Part shown: positions 1-6,346 of the stretch, one piece after another | Layout: every line of letters starts with the position of its first letter | How positions within the stretch are numbered: position 1 is the first letter of the stretch | DNA from: JAZNQN01 sp045656005 | Lineage (GTDB): Bacteria > Bacillota > Clostridia > UMGS1883 > UMGS1540 | Direction: 5' to 3' | Assembly: GCA_045656005.1 (NCBI GenBank) | Contig: JAZOQG010000070.1 | Coordinates: 12,019-76,018, forward strand | DNA: 64,000 nt | The notes under the pieces: model-generated | Told to the model about the DNA's origin: nothing | The model's input: the letters and a program-made list of their open reading frames with translations, nothing else | Database searches by the model: none | Made by a program: the position numbers and the translations under genes

Positions 1-1
1 G

Positions 2-400
2 AGAACAGAGGAAAGTGTTCCAGAAGATAAATATAACTATGGAATGATAACCGTTAAACTTTCAGGCGGGTCTGTAGCATATTACGAGGCCGGCTGGTCC
101 AACACAATTTCTTCTGATAACTTAAAAGAATTTGTAGGTCCAAAGGGAAGTATAAAAATTATTTATCAGAAGGACAGACAAAGCCATCAGGAAGAGGGCG
201 ACCTCATAGAATACTATAAATATCCTGAAAAAAGCTACGAAATGATAAATATTGCAGGAAAGAGAAAACCTACAGACGAACAATTTGACTATCTTGTTAA
301 AATGATTGAGGAAGGTATCACTGCAAATCCTTCAAACGGCGAGGCATTTGAGTGCTTTAAAAGAGCACTTGAAGCTGATGAGCACATAAGAAATAATTAA
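2..400 (+). CDS. Gfo/Idh/MocA-type oxidoreductase, C-terminal part (5' end outside window)
   Basis: The frame is open from the first complete codon of the window, so the first ATG at 44 is internal and the real start lies outside. About 132 residues are visible. A stretch like 'GMITVKLSGGSVAYYEAGW' followed by 'LKEFVGPKGSIKI' and a final helix 'PTDEQFDYLVKMIEEG' is typical of the C-terminal alpha/beta substrate-binding domain of Gfo/Idh/MocA NAD(P)-dependent sugar or inositol dehydrogenases. The N-terminal Rossmann domain is not in the window, so the substrate cannot be inferred. The gene ends just before a shared bidirectional terminator facing the minus-strand CapA gene. Family assignment is from residue pattern only. 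Confidence 0.6.
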   Translation, partial: RTEESVPEDKYNYGMITVKLSGGSVAYYEAGWSNTISSDNLKEFVGPKGSIKIIYQKDRQSHQEEGDLIEYYKYPEKSYEMINIAGKRKPTDEQFDYLVKMIEEGITANPSNGEAFECFKRALEADEHIRNN

Positions 401-403
401 AGC

Positions 404-438
404 AAAACTCCCATTCGCTGTGAACGGGAGTTTTATTT
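404..438. terminator. Bidirectional intrinsic terminator
   Basis: AAAACTCCC at 404-412 pairs perfectly with GGGAGTTTT at 426-434, followed by a T-rich tail; the 5' A-run serves the minus strand. It sits between two convergent genes and can end both transcripts. The loop region contains CCATTCGCTGTG, a 12-mer also found in the terminator at 46798. Confidence 0.9.
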
Positions 439-441
439 TAA

Positions 442-1521
442 TTATTTACGGTCTTTCTCGTTAAACTTATTCCATGTCGGGAATAGCTCTCTCCAAACAT
501 CTGTATGTGCCTCGCAATCAAGATAATGGGAAAAATGGTTATAATCGCGTGATGCGAGCGGAGTGATATACATTCTGCGGTTATCTTCACAAAATTCATG
601 CCATCCTTCGAGCCATCTTCCATCAAGAAGTTCTTCGTTTCTTTCTTCCAGTTCTTTTAAAAGTCTGTCATGTGTTTCTCCTTTGGCAAGAGAAATGCAA
701 CCATCCTTTGCGATTGTCGGCATGATTTCCATTTCGCATTTATCTTTTGTTATATCAAATTTAAGCAAAAGACCGGTATCCCACATATCAGAGGTAAAAC
801 CTTCAAGTTTAGCAAAGTGGAAGTTCCCCTGACCATATACTATATGGCAATCTTTAAAGTTTTCGTAGCACCCTATACAGTGGCTGTGCTGACACAAAAC
901 AATGTCTGCCCCATGAGTTGCCATTGAACGGCAGAGCTTACGAAGACGGGGGGAAGGATAACGGCAATGTTCTTTTCCGCCGTGGTACAAAACGATAACA
1001 TAATCTGCGTTTTCTTTTGCTTTTACAATATCATCATTTGTATCATATGGGTCATATTCTCTTGCGCCCATTCTGTCAGGCAAAGCATAAGAATATTCAT
1101 GCTCGCAAACCGCTATAACTGCAATTTTTATGCCATCTTTTTCTATAATCAAGTCACGTCTTGCATCAGTATCATTTTCGCCTGTGCCTGTATATGTAAT
1201 CCCTTTTTCATCAAGAGCTTTCATTGTATCGAGAAATCCGGGGATGCCAAAATCAAATGTGTGGTTATTACTAAGTCCGCAATGTGTTACCCCTGCCTCT
1301 TTTAAAACAGCAGCAGTATTTAAAGGTGCTTTAAGGTTTGGTCCGTATTTCATGATTTTGTTATCTGACTCTGTTATTGCACATTCAAGATTTACAATGT
1401 TATAATCTGCTCCTTCATAAACATCGCAAATATCACCAAAAAGTTTTTTTGTTTCTTTGTTCGCAAACATTTCCCTGTTGGCATCAGTAATGCAAACGTC
1501 TCCGCCGATTGTGATAATCAT
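442..1521 (-). CDS. CapA family protein (PGA_cap metallophosphoesterase-like)
   Basis: The protein has the CapA/PGA_cap layout: an N-terminal 'IITIGGDV' strand, 'IVNLECAIT', 'LKAPLNTAAVLKEAGV', the 'LSNNHTFDFG' signature, and later 'HGGKEH' and 'QHSHCIGCYE' with 'VYGQGNFHF'. These are the metal-ligand motifs of the calcineurin-like fold in poly-gamma-glutamate synthesis protein CapA and many uncharacterised relatives. The start is placed at the ATG at 1519-1521, which has GGAG six bases upstream; an in-frame ATG further out would add 15 residues but lacks a good ribosome site. There is no signal peptide or membrane anchor, unlike true CapA, so a cytoplasmic phosphoesterase-like role is possible. 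It follows the SLH gene with a short gap and may be co-transcribed. Confidence 0.8.
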   Translation of the reverse strand: MIITIGGDVCITDANREMFANKETKKLFGDICDVYEGADYNIVNLECAITESDNKIMKYGPNLKAPLNTAAVLKEAGVTHCGLSNNHTFDFGIPGFLDTMKALDEKGITYTGTGENDTDARRDLIIEKDGIKIAVIAVCEHEYSYALPDRMGAREYDPYDTNDDIVKAKENADYVIVLYHGGKEHCRYPSPRLRKLCRSMATHGADIVLCQHSHCIGCYENFKDCHIVYGQGNFHFAKLEGFTSDMWDTGLLLKFDITKDKCEMEIMPTIAKDGCISLAKGETHDRLLKELEERNEELLDGRWLEGWHEFCEDNRRMYITPLASRDYNHFSHYLDCEAHTDVWRELFPTWNKFNEKDRK

Positions 1522-1566
1522 AAAAATCTCCATTCCGCCTGTGGCAAAAAATTTTAAAGTCAACAT

Positions 1567-2724
1567 TTAGTATAATGCATTTTCAAGATTTATAAACACC
1601 TGTGCCACTTCCGCTCTTGTGGCAGTTCCAAGAGGTTTCAAAGAGCCATCCTCATACCCGCTTATAATGCCCATTGCATGAGCATATCCTATAGACTCAC
1701 GGGCGAAATCCGACACCTCATCAAAATCCGAAAATGTATCAGGCTCTGATGGTAATATGTTCGATATGTCATATGATATATAAAGACAATAATTATACAT
1801 TGTTGAAACCATTTCCTCGCGGCTTATTGGCTCATCAGGCAAAAATTTACTACCCTTTGCCCACGGAATAAGCGAGCAATGATTTGCCCAGAAAACGGGA
1901 GCAGAGTAATAAGCATCTTCCGAAACATCTTCAAAAATCTGTGGCACGTCAGAAAGTTCTGCTTTTGCAAATCTATACAAAACAGTTATAAACATGCCCC
2001 TTGTCATTTGAATATTAGGCGAAAACTCTGTGTCAGATGTGCCTTTGAAAAGCCCATTATCACAAACGTATTTTACTGCATCATAAAACCAATCACCCTC
2101 CGATACATCGCGGAAAAGTCCGCCTTGAGGGAGCGGTGCACTATCTGCATAAGAGGAAAAACGTGCATTAAAATCATTTATTTTAAAAACAGAAACGCTG
2201 TGAAGTGTAATAAAAAGATGATTCATCTGAGCATGCATATCATCTGCTGCATAAAGTGTAGGGTTTGAGAGATATTCGTTTGATTTTTCGATAACGCTGC
2301 GAACCTCCAAAGCCTCATTTTCGGGCGCGATATCGTAATAATCATCATTTGCTATAAGAGAAATAAGAGCCTTTAAAAGCCTTAAAACCTTGGGGTTTGT
2401 AAGAGAATTATTACGCTGACTTACAAGGGACATCATCGAAAAAGAGCTATAAAGTCCTCTGTAAACCGCATCAAAGTGCTCCTCTGGAAAATCAGGGGAC
2501 AAAAGTGCAGTTTTTGCCACTAAAATAGGAATGGCACAAAGTGCATCTTCTTCTTCCGAAAGGGTACTTTGAAGTATTTCCTCAGAATTAAAAATATAAA
2601 GTGCAACCGTATCATAAAGCGACTGCAAATCTTCTTTTGTATAAACCTTTTTGTCCGCAAAAGCGGGCAGGCAGGCAAACAATAAAACTACTGATAAAAC
2701 AAGGGATAGAACACGTTTTTTCAA
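1567..2724 (-). CDS. Secreted protein with three C-terminal S-layer homology (SLH) domains
   Basis: 385 residues. Residues 1-23 form a signal peptide (KKR, hydrophobic core, 'AFA' cleavage site). Residues about 25-200 are an unrecognised helical region. Three SLH repeats follow, each starting with an F-x-D-V/F motif: 'LFRDVSEGDWFYDAV', 'FEDVSEDAYYSAPVFW' and 'FSDFDEVSDFARESIGYA', with the typical 'TRGMFITVLYRF', 'SREEMVSTMYNY' and 'TRAEVAQVFINL' endings. SLH triplets bind pyruvylated cell-wall polymer, so the protein is expected on the cell surface with its N-terminal region exposed. The function of that region is not recognisable. The CapA-like gene lies directly downstream. Confidence 0.88.
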   Translation of the reverse strand: MKKRVLSLVLSVVLLFACLPAFADKKVYTKEDLQSLYDTVALYIFNSEEILQSTLSEEEDALCAIPILVAKTALLSPDFPEEHFDAVYRGLYSSFSMMSLVSQRNNSLTNPKVLRLLKALISLIANDDYYDIAPENEALEVRSVIEKSNEYLSNPTLYAADDMHAQMNHLFITLHSVSVFKINDFNARFSSYADSAPLPQGGLFRDVSEGDWFYDAVKYVCDNGLFKGTSDTEFSPNIQMTRGMFITVLYRFAKAELSDVPQIFEDVSEDAYYSAPVFWANHCSLIPWAKGSKFLPDEPISREEMVSTMYNYCLYISYDISNILPSEPDTFSDFDEVSDFARESIGYAHAMGIISGYEDGSLKPLGTATRAEVAQVFINLENALY

Positions 2725-2742
2725 TTTTATTCTCCTTCTTAA

Positions 2743-4224
2743 TTATCTGTGATAAAGCGATTTTGTCTGATATTTTGGCTCACATGTAAGATTTATTCCA
2801 ATCTTTTTAAACACGTTTATATCTACTTGTGATAAAATTACGGAGGAATGTACCTCAAGTTGTCGTAATTTTCCTATATTTTCCATAGCTTTTTTAGCCA
2901 TATCATTTTCCGATGCACAAATCGAGAGTGCAATGAGTATTTCATCAAGGTGAAGTCTCGGATTTCTGTTGCCCAGATGATTTACCTTAAGATTTTGTAT
3001 AGGCTCTATAACAGAAGGGTCTATAAGATGAATATCATCAGGAAGTCCGGCAAGATATTTTAAAGCATTTAATAAAAGTGCGGAAGAAGCACCAAGAAGC
3101 GGTGATGTTTTACCCGTTATTATTGTGCCGTCTGCCATTTCCATTGCGGTTGCAGGTGCACCTGATTCTTCGGCCTTTTTGTTTGCCGCTTTTACAACGG
3201 GGCGAATATCAGCAGTAATATCAGCCTGCTGCATAATAAGCTCAATCTTTCTTATTTCATCATCACCCGTATTTGTCTGCTTTTTGTGACAAAGTGCACC
3301 ATAAAATCTGCGAACGATTTCCTGCTTTGAAGCATTTGAAACTATTTCATCGTCCGTGATGCAGTTACCTGCCATATTAACACCCATATCAGTTGGCGAT
3401 TTATACGGACAACCGCCATGAATTTTTTCAAACATCATCTTTAATAAAGGGAAAATCTCAACATCTCTGTTATAATTTACTGCTGTTTCACCATATGCCT
3501 CAAGATGGAAGGGGTCTATCATATTAACATCATTTAAGTCTGCGGTTGCAGATTCATATGCTAAATTTACGGGATGCTTTAAAGGCAAATTCCAAATCGG
3601 GAAAGTTTCAAATTTGGCATAACCTGCCCTTATTCCCCTTTTGTGTTCGTGATAAAGCTGAGAAAGGCATGTCGCCATCTTTCCGCTTCCAGGACCGGGA
3701 GCAGTTATTACTATAAGCGGTCTCTCCGTTTCAATAAATTCGTTTTTGCCATATCCCTCGTCACTTACAATGGTTGAGGTGTTATATGGGTAACCTTCTA
3801 TGGAATAGTGTCTGTAAACGCGAATTCCCAAATCTTCAAGCCTTTTCTGGAACAAAACTGCACCGTTTTGCTCTGCAAATCTTGTCAGCACAACACTTCC
3901 AACATAAAGACCAATATTTCTAAACGCATCTATAAGGCGAAGAGTATCAAGGTCATAAGTTATTCCCAAATCCCCGCGAACCTTACTCTTTTCTATATCA
4001 GCAGAATTTATCGCAATGACAATTTCAGCCTGGTCACGAAGCTGCAAAAGCATGTTAACCTTGCTGTCAGGCTTAAAACCGGGAAGCACACGGGATGCGT
4101 GAAAATCGTCAAACAGTTTTCCGCCGAACTCCAAGTAAAGCTTGCCGCCAAATGCAGCAATTCTCTTTTTTATGTGCTCCGATTGAAGTTTTAAATATTT
4201 GTCATTGTCAAATCCGTATTTCAT
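2743..4224 (-). CDS. DUF1846 family protein
   Basis: 493 residues, the usual length of the DUF1846 (UPF0371) family, and near full-length similarity by memory of conserved blocks: 'GFDNDKYLKLQSEHI', 'LYLEFGGKLFDDFHASRVLPGF', 'VITAPGPGSGKMATCLSQLYHE', 'NLPLKHPVNLAYESATADL' and 'SPTDMGVNMAG'. The G-P-G-S-G-K stretch looks like a phosphate-binding loop. The biochemical function of the family is not established. The protein has no signal peptide and should be cytoplasmic. The gene starts with ATG at 4222-4224 after AAAGAGGTAAGG-type purine-rich sequence. It is separated by 18 bases from the SLH gene on the same strand, so the two may share a transcript, though their roles seem unrelated. Confidence 0.85.
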   Translation of the reverse strand: MKYGFDNDKYLKLQSEHIKKRIAAFGGKLYLEFGGKLFDDFHASRVLPGFKPDSKVNMLLQLRDQAEIVIAINSADIEKSKVRGDLGITYDLDTLRLIDAFRNIGLYVGSVVLTRFAEQNGAVLFQKRLEDLGIRVYRHYSIEGYPYNTSTIVSDEGYGKNEFIETERPLIVITAPGPGSGKMATCLSQLYHEHKRGIRAGYAKFETFPIWNLPLKHPVNLAYESATADLNDVNMIDPFHLEAYGETAVNYNRDVEIFPLLKMMFEKIHGGCPYKSPTDMGVNMAGNCITDDEIVSNASKQEIVRRFYGALCHKKQTNTGDDEIRKIELIMQQADITADIRPVVKAANKKAEESGAPATAMEMADGTIITGKTSPLLGASSALLLNALKYLAGLPDDIHLIDPSVIEPIQNLKVNHLGNRNPRLHLDEILIALSICASENDMAKKAMENIGKLRQLEVHSSVILSQVDINVFKKIGINLTCEPKYQTKSLYHR

Positions 4225-4372
4225 ATCCTTACCTCTTTCAAGTATTCCTTTATATTTTAATACAAAACGGAGAAGTAGTCAATATAAAAAGCACGGATTT
4301 TTTATATTTTTGAGTAATATAGAAGGAATTATGTTATTCATATAGAATTTTTTTAAAAGGTGGTGATATTAG

Positions 4373-4723
4373 GTGATAAAATTCAGGAGAGACAATATTT
4401 GTAAAATATGTGGAAAAAATGTAAAATCTAATTACTATATCAAAGGCGCAGAAATATGTATTCCTTGCGGAATAGAATTAGAAGATGATATTAAGTTTTG
4501 GCAGGAAGAAATGCCATATTACAAAGAAAAAGCAAACAATGAAAAAGATGCTGAAACAAAAATTAAATATCTCAAAAAACTTTTAGATATGCTCTACAAA
4601 TATAAAATAAAATATTATGACAAGGATTTTGAGATATTTGAACAGGATGTCCATGAGCAACTTTATAGCGTCATCAACGCACTTTCATGGGTAAGGACAG
4701 AATGTAACGAAGACAAGAAATAA
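4373..4723 (+). CDS. Small zinc-ribbon-like hypothetical protein
   Basis: 116 residues, starting at a GTG at 4373 with AAAGGTGGTGA upstream. The N-terminus holds two paired cysteine motifs, C-x2-C at 'CKICG' and C-x2-C at 'CIPCG', spaced about 20 residues apart, the pattern of a small zinc ribbon. The rest is charged and helical ('EEMPYYKEKANNEKDAETKIKYLKKLLDML'), and ends without a membrane segment. I do not recognise a family. It heads a short plus-strand, AT-rich stretch next to an XRE regulator and two other unknown proteins, which suggests an acquired accessory island. This strand is head-on relative to the inferred leftward replication fork. Confidence 0.6.
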   Translation: MIKFRRDNICKICGKNVKSNYYIKGAEICIPCGIELEDDIKFWQEEMPYYKEKANNEKDAETKIKYLKKLLDMLYKYKIKYYDKDFEIFEQDVHEQLYSVINALSWVRTECNEDKK

Positions 4724-4750
4724 CCCCATTTATGAGCTTTGCAAACTCTG

Positions 4751-5005
4751 TTATAAATACAAATTAAAATCCTGTAAAAGCCATTCGGGCGAAATATTGA
4801 GACACTTGCAAAAACATGCAAGTTCGTAATCGGTTACCTGCCGATTATTTTTTTCAATTTTACTAATCATTTGTTGGTCGATGTTAATGTTATATGTTTG
4901 AAGCTTTGCAGCCAGTTCAGCTTGAGAAAACTTTTTATTTATACGAGCTTCTTTTAAACGTAATGAAATTATGTTTTTATTATCACAAAACTCAATTTTT
5001 TTCAT
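4751..5005 (-). CDS. XRE-family helix-turn-helix regulator
   Basis: 84 residues that are little more than one HTH_3 domain: 'LRLKEARINKKFSQAELAAKL' followed by 'DQQMISKIEKNNRQVTDYELACFCKCLNISPEWLL'. The recognition helix region is 'DQQMISKIE'. A strong ribosome site, AAAAGGAGG, lies eight bases before the ATG. The gene is divergent from the ORF at 5122, and the 116-base gap between them holds a consensus promoter with a perfect inverted repeat across its -10 region. By analogy with phage and toxin-antitoxin repressors this protein is the likely ligand of that operator, controlling the neighbour and perhaps itself. No integrase or phage gene is adjacent. Confidence 0.88.
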   Translation of the reverse strand: MKKIEFCDNKNIISLRLKEARINKKFSQAELAAKLQTYNINIDQQMISKIEKNNRQVTDYELACFCKCLNISPEWLLQDFNLYL

Positions 5006-5051
5006 TTTTTATATCCTCCTTTTCATGTAAAAATATTTTATCTTTATGCTC

Positions 5052-5080
5052 TTGACAATATCACAATTTTGTGTTAAAAT
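5052..5080 (+). promoter_or_regulatory. Sigma-A-type promoter for the 5122 gene
   Basis: TTGACA at 5052-5057, a 17-base spacer, then TAAAAT at 5075-5080. The spacer itself contains a CACAA-TT-TTGTG inverted repeat at 5062-5073. The adjacent operator begins at the last base of the -10 hexamer, so a bound repressor would block open-complex formation. Confidence 0.8.
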
Positions 5081-5098
5081 TACGTTACATTAACGTAA
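5080..5098. promoter_or_regulatory. Perfect inverted-repeat operator, likely bound by the divergent XRE regulator
   Basis: TTACGTTA-CAT-TAACGTAA is an 8-3-8 perfect inverted repeat. It starts in the -10 element and covers the expected transcription start of the rightward promoter. Position and symmetry fit a dimeric HTH repressor site. Confidence 0.75.
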
Positions 5099-5121
5099 CG
5101 AAAGAAAAGGAGTACAAAAAA

Positions 5122-5583
5122 ATGATAAAGGAAAACGAATTGAGAGAAACAAATAATCCGGGGTATCGCTTAAGCGGAGAAGACGCAAACCTTACACTTG
5201 AGGTCATGAAATCAATGTTTGAGGGGGCTAACAACAGTATGTATAATCTCCCGATAGAAATTGAATATGAGCAAATTAAATCCGGTGGCGTTTTTAATTC
5301 AAAAACAGAAGACTGTTTATCAATCACTAACACGCAACATCGGAGCGCATATTTCAAGTACTGCATAATAATGAGAAAGCAAATTAATACACTGATTGTA
5401 CAAATGAAATACTATGGTTCAAGCCTTTTAACCGCTGAATGGGAATTGGCAGAAGCACGCAAAAACGGTGGCCTTATCGGAAAAGCTATTGGTGCATTAA
5501 AAGGATTTGACCAAGCAGCTTTTGATGAGGAATATGCATACTATGATATGCTTATGCAAACTTTTGCACAATTATTTTCCTAA
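5122..5583 (+). CDS. Hypothetical protein in XRE-controlled island
   Basis: 153 residues from the ATG at 5122, chosen because AAAGGAG sits ten bases upstream; the upstream extension of the open frame overlaps the promoter and operator and cannot be translated from that transcript. The protein is soluble and mostly helical, with a long amphipathic stretch ('YFKYCIIMRKQINTLIVQMKYYGSSLLTAEWELAEARKNG'), followed by 'GLIGKAIGALKGFDQAAFDEEY'. I see no known motif. It is transcribed from the operator-covered promoter at 5052 and is followed 18 bases later by the Cys-rich ORF, so the two form a probable two-gene operon repressed by the XRE protein. Confidence 0.7.
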   Translation: MIKENELRETNNPGYRLSGEDANLTLEVMKSMFEGANNSMYNLPIEIEYEQIKSGGVFNSKTEDCLSITNTQHRSAYFKYCIIMRKQINTLIVQMKYYGSSLLTAEWELAEARKNGGLIGKAIGALKGFDQAAFDEEYAYYDMLMQTFAQLFS

Positions 5584-5601
5584 AAGAGGTGAATTTAGAT
5601 A

Positions 5602-6069
5602 ATGAGTTGTTCTTTTTATGCATTCAGATGCAATGATTATTACTGTATGAAAAAAGGTGACTATATTTCTTCTGATGTGTATTATCGTTATTGCAAGGGT
5701 TATTCATATGATGAATGCCCCATTTATAAAGGGGAGGACAGTAGTAGCGGATGTTATTTAACTACCGCATGTGTTGTCGCAATGGATAAAGGAGATAACT
5801 GCGAAGAACTTAATATCTTACGTGAGTTTCGAGATGAATATATGAATCGTGACAGCTGTATGAAATATGATATTCATGAATATTATAAATATGCTCCTGA
5901 AATTGTAAAAAAAATCAATCTTTTAGATAATTATAAACAAATTTATAAAGAACTTTATTTTGAGCTTATCTGTCCATGCATTGCATATATTAAAAATGGA
6001 CAGGTGAAAGAAGCATACAGTTTGTATAAAAGTATGTATAACAAACTAAAAACCACATATTTGAAATAG
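5602..6069 (+). CDS. Cys-rich protein with CYLTTACV motif, unknown function
   Basis: 155 residues. The N-terminal 45 residues carry cysteines in the pattern C-x5-C-x5-C (start), then 'YYRYCKGYSYDECPIYK', suggestive of a metal-binding module. A 'SSSGCYLTTACV' block at about residue 50 recurs in small Firmicutes proteins often found in accessory DNA, followed by a 'LNILREFRDEYM' helix and a TPR-like or helical C-terminus ('EAYSLYKSMYNKL'). I know no assigned function. The start has GAGGTG about ten bases upstream. It follows the 5122 ORF closely and precedes a strong terminator, closing the small XRE-controlled operon. Confidence 0.7.
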   Translation: MSCSFYAFRCNDYYCMKKGDYISSDVYYRYCKGYSYDECPIYKGEDSSSGCYLTTACVVAMDKGDNCEELNILREFRDEYMNRDSCMKYDIHEYYKYAPEIVKKINLLDNYKQIYKELYFELICPCIAYIKNGQVKEAYSLYKSMYNKLKTTYLK

Positions 6070-6091
6070 AAAAGTCTTTTCGAACTACAAG

Positions 6092-6130
6092 AACCCTATT
6101 CTGTCTGGCTCTATGACGAATAGGGTTTTT
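6092..6130 (+). terminator. Intrinsic terminator
   Basis: AACCCTATTC at 6092-6101 pairs perfectly with GAATAGGGTT at 6118-6127 (10 bp), followed by a run of Ts. It separates the accessory operon from the thrS transcription unit. Confidence 0.9.
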
Positions 6131-6159
6131 GCATATACAATAAAATAATTCTGTTGTGG

Positions 6160-6188
6160 TTGACATAATGAATAATATATGTTAGAAT
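6160..6188 (+). promoter_or_regulatory. thrS promoter
   Basis: TTGACA at 6160-6165, 17-base spacer, TAGAAT at 6183-6188. Transcription would begin near 6195, giving thrS an untranslated leader of about 150 bases that contains a short ORF and two overlapping hairpins. Confidence 0.75.
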
Positions 6189-6223
6189 TATATATTAATG
6201 AATTTATGAAAGTTGGGAGTTAT

Positions 6224-6286
6224 ATGTTTCCTAAAAAAAGCGGAAAAATTCCCCTCGCTAAAGTCACTACCAAGGCAGGGGAGTAA
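6224..6286 (+). CDS. Possible 20-codon leader peptide of thrS with tandem Thr codons
   Basis: ATG at 6224 opens a 20-codon frame ending at TAA 6284-6286, with GGGAG four bases before the ATG. Codons 15 and 16 are ACT ACC (Thr-Thr), in a message that goes on to encode threonyl-tRNA synthetase. That is the arrangement of an attenuation leader, where stalling at scarce charged tRNA would refold the RNA. Two adjacent Thr codons in 20 could occur by chance, and the ribosome site spacing is short, so this remains a hypothesis. Confidence 0.4.
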   Translation: MFPKKSGKIPLAKVTTKAGE

Positions 6287-6306
6287 ACAGGAAAACTCTT
6301 TCTGCC
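6250..6306 (+). promoter_or_regulatory. Mutually exclusive hairpins in the thrS leader
   Basis: Hairpin A pairs TCCCCT (6250-6255) with AGGGGA (6277-6282), with the Thr codons in its loop. Hairpin B pairs GGCAG (6274-6278) with CTGCC (6302-6306), plus GAGT/ACTC inside. The two share bases and cannot coexist. The GTCACT at the Thr codons could also pair with GGTGAC in the thrS ribosome site (6336-6341). No T-tract follows, so any control would be translational. No T-box (AGGGTGGNACCGCG) is present. Confidence 0.4.
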
Positions 6307-6346
6307 GTAACCAAAAAACAAAAAAATTAAGAAAAGGTGACATGTT

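Noticed and set aside
2331..2340. Another member of the GCGATAT hairpin family in the SLH gene
   Set aside because: A lone GCGATAT in coding sequence, without hairpins or further copies around it.
6190..6346. T-box riboswitch upstream of thrS
   Set aside because: The conserved AGGGTGGNACCGCG element and a following terminator with a T-run are both missing, and the leader is only about 150 bases.
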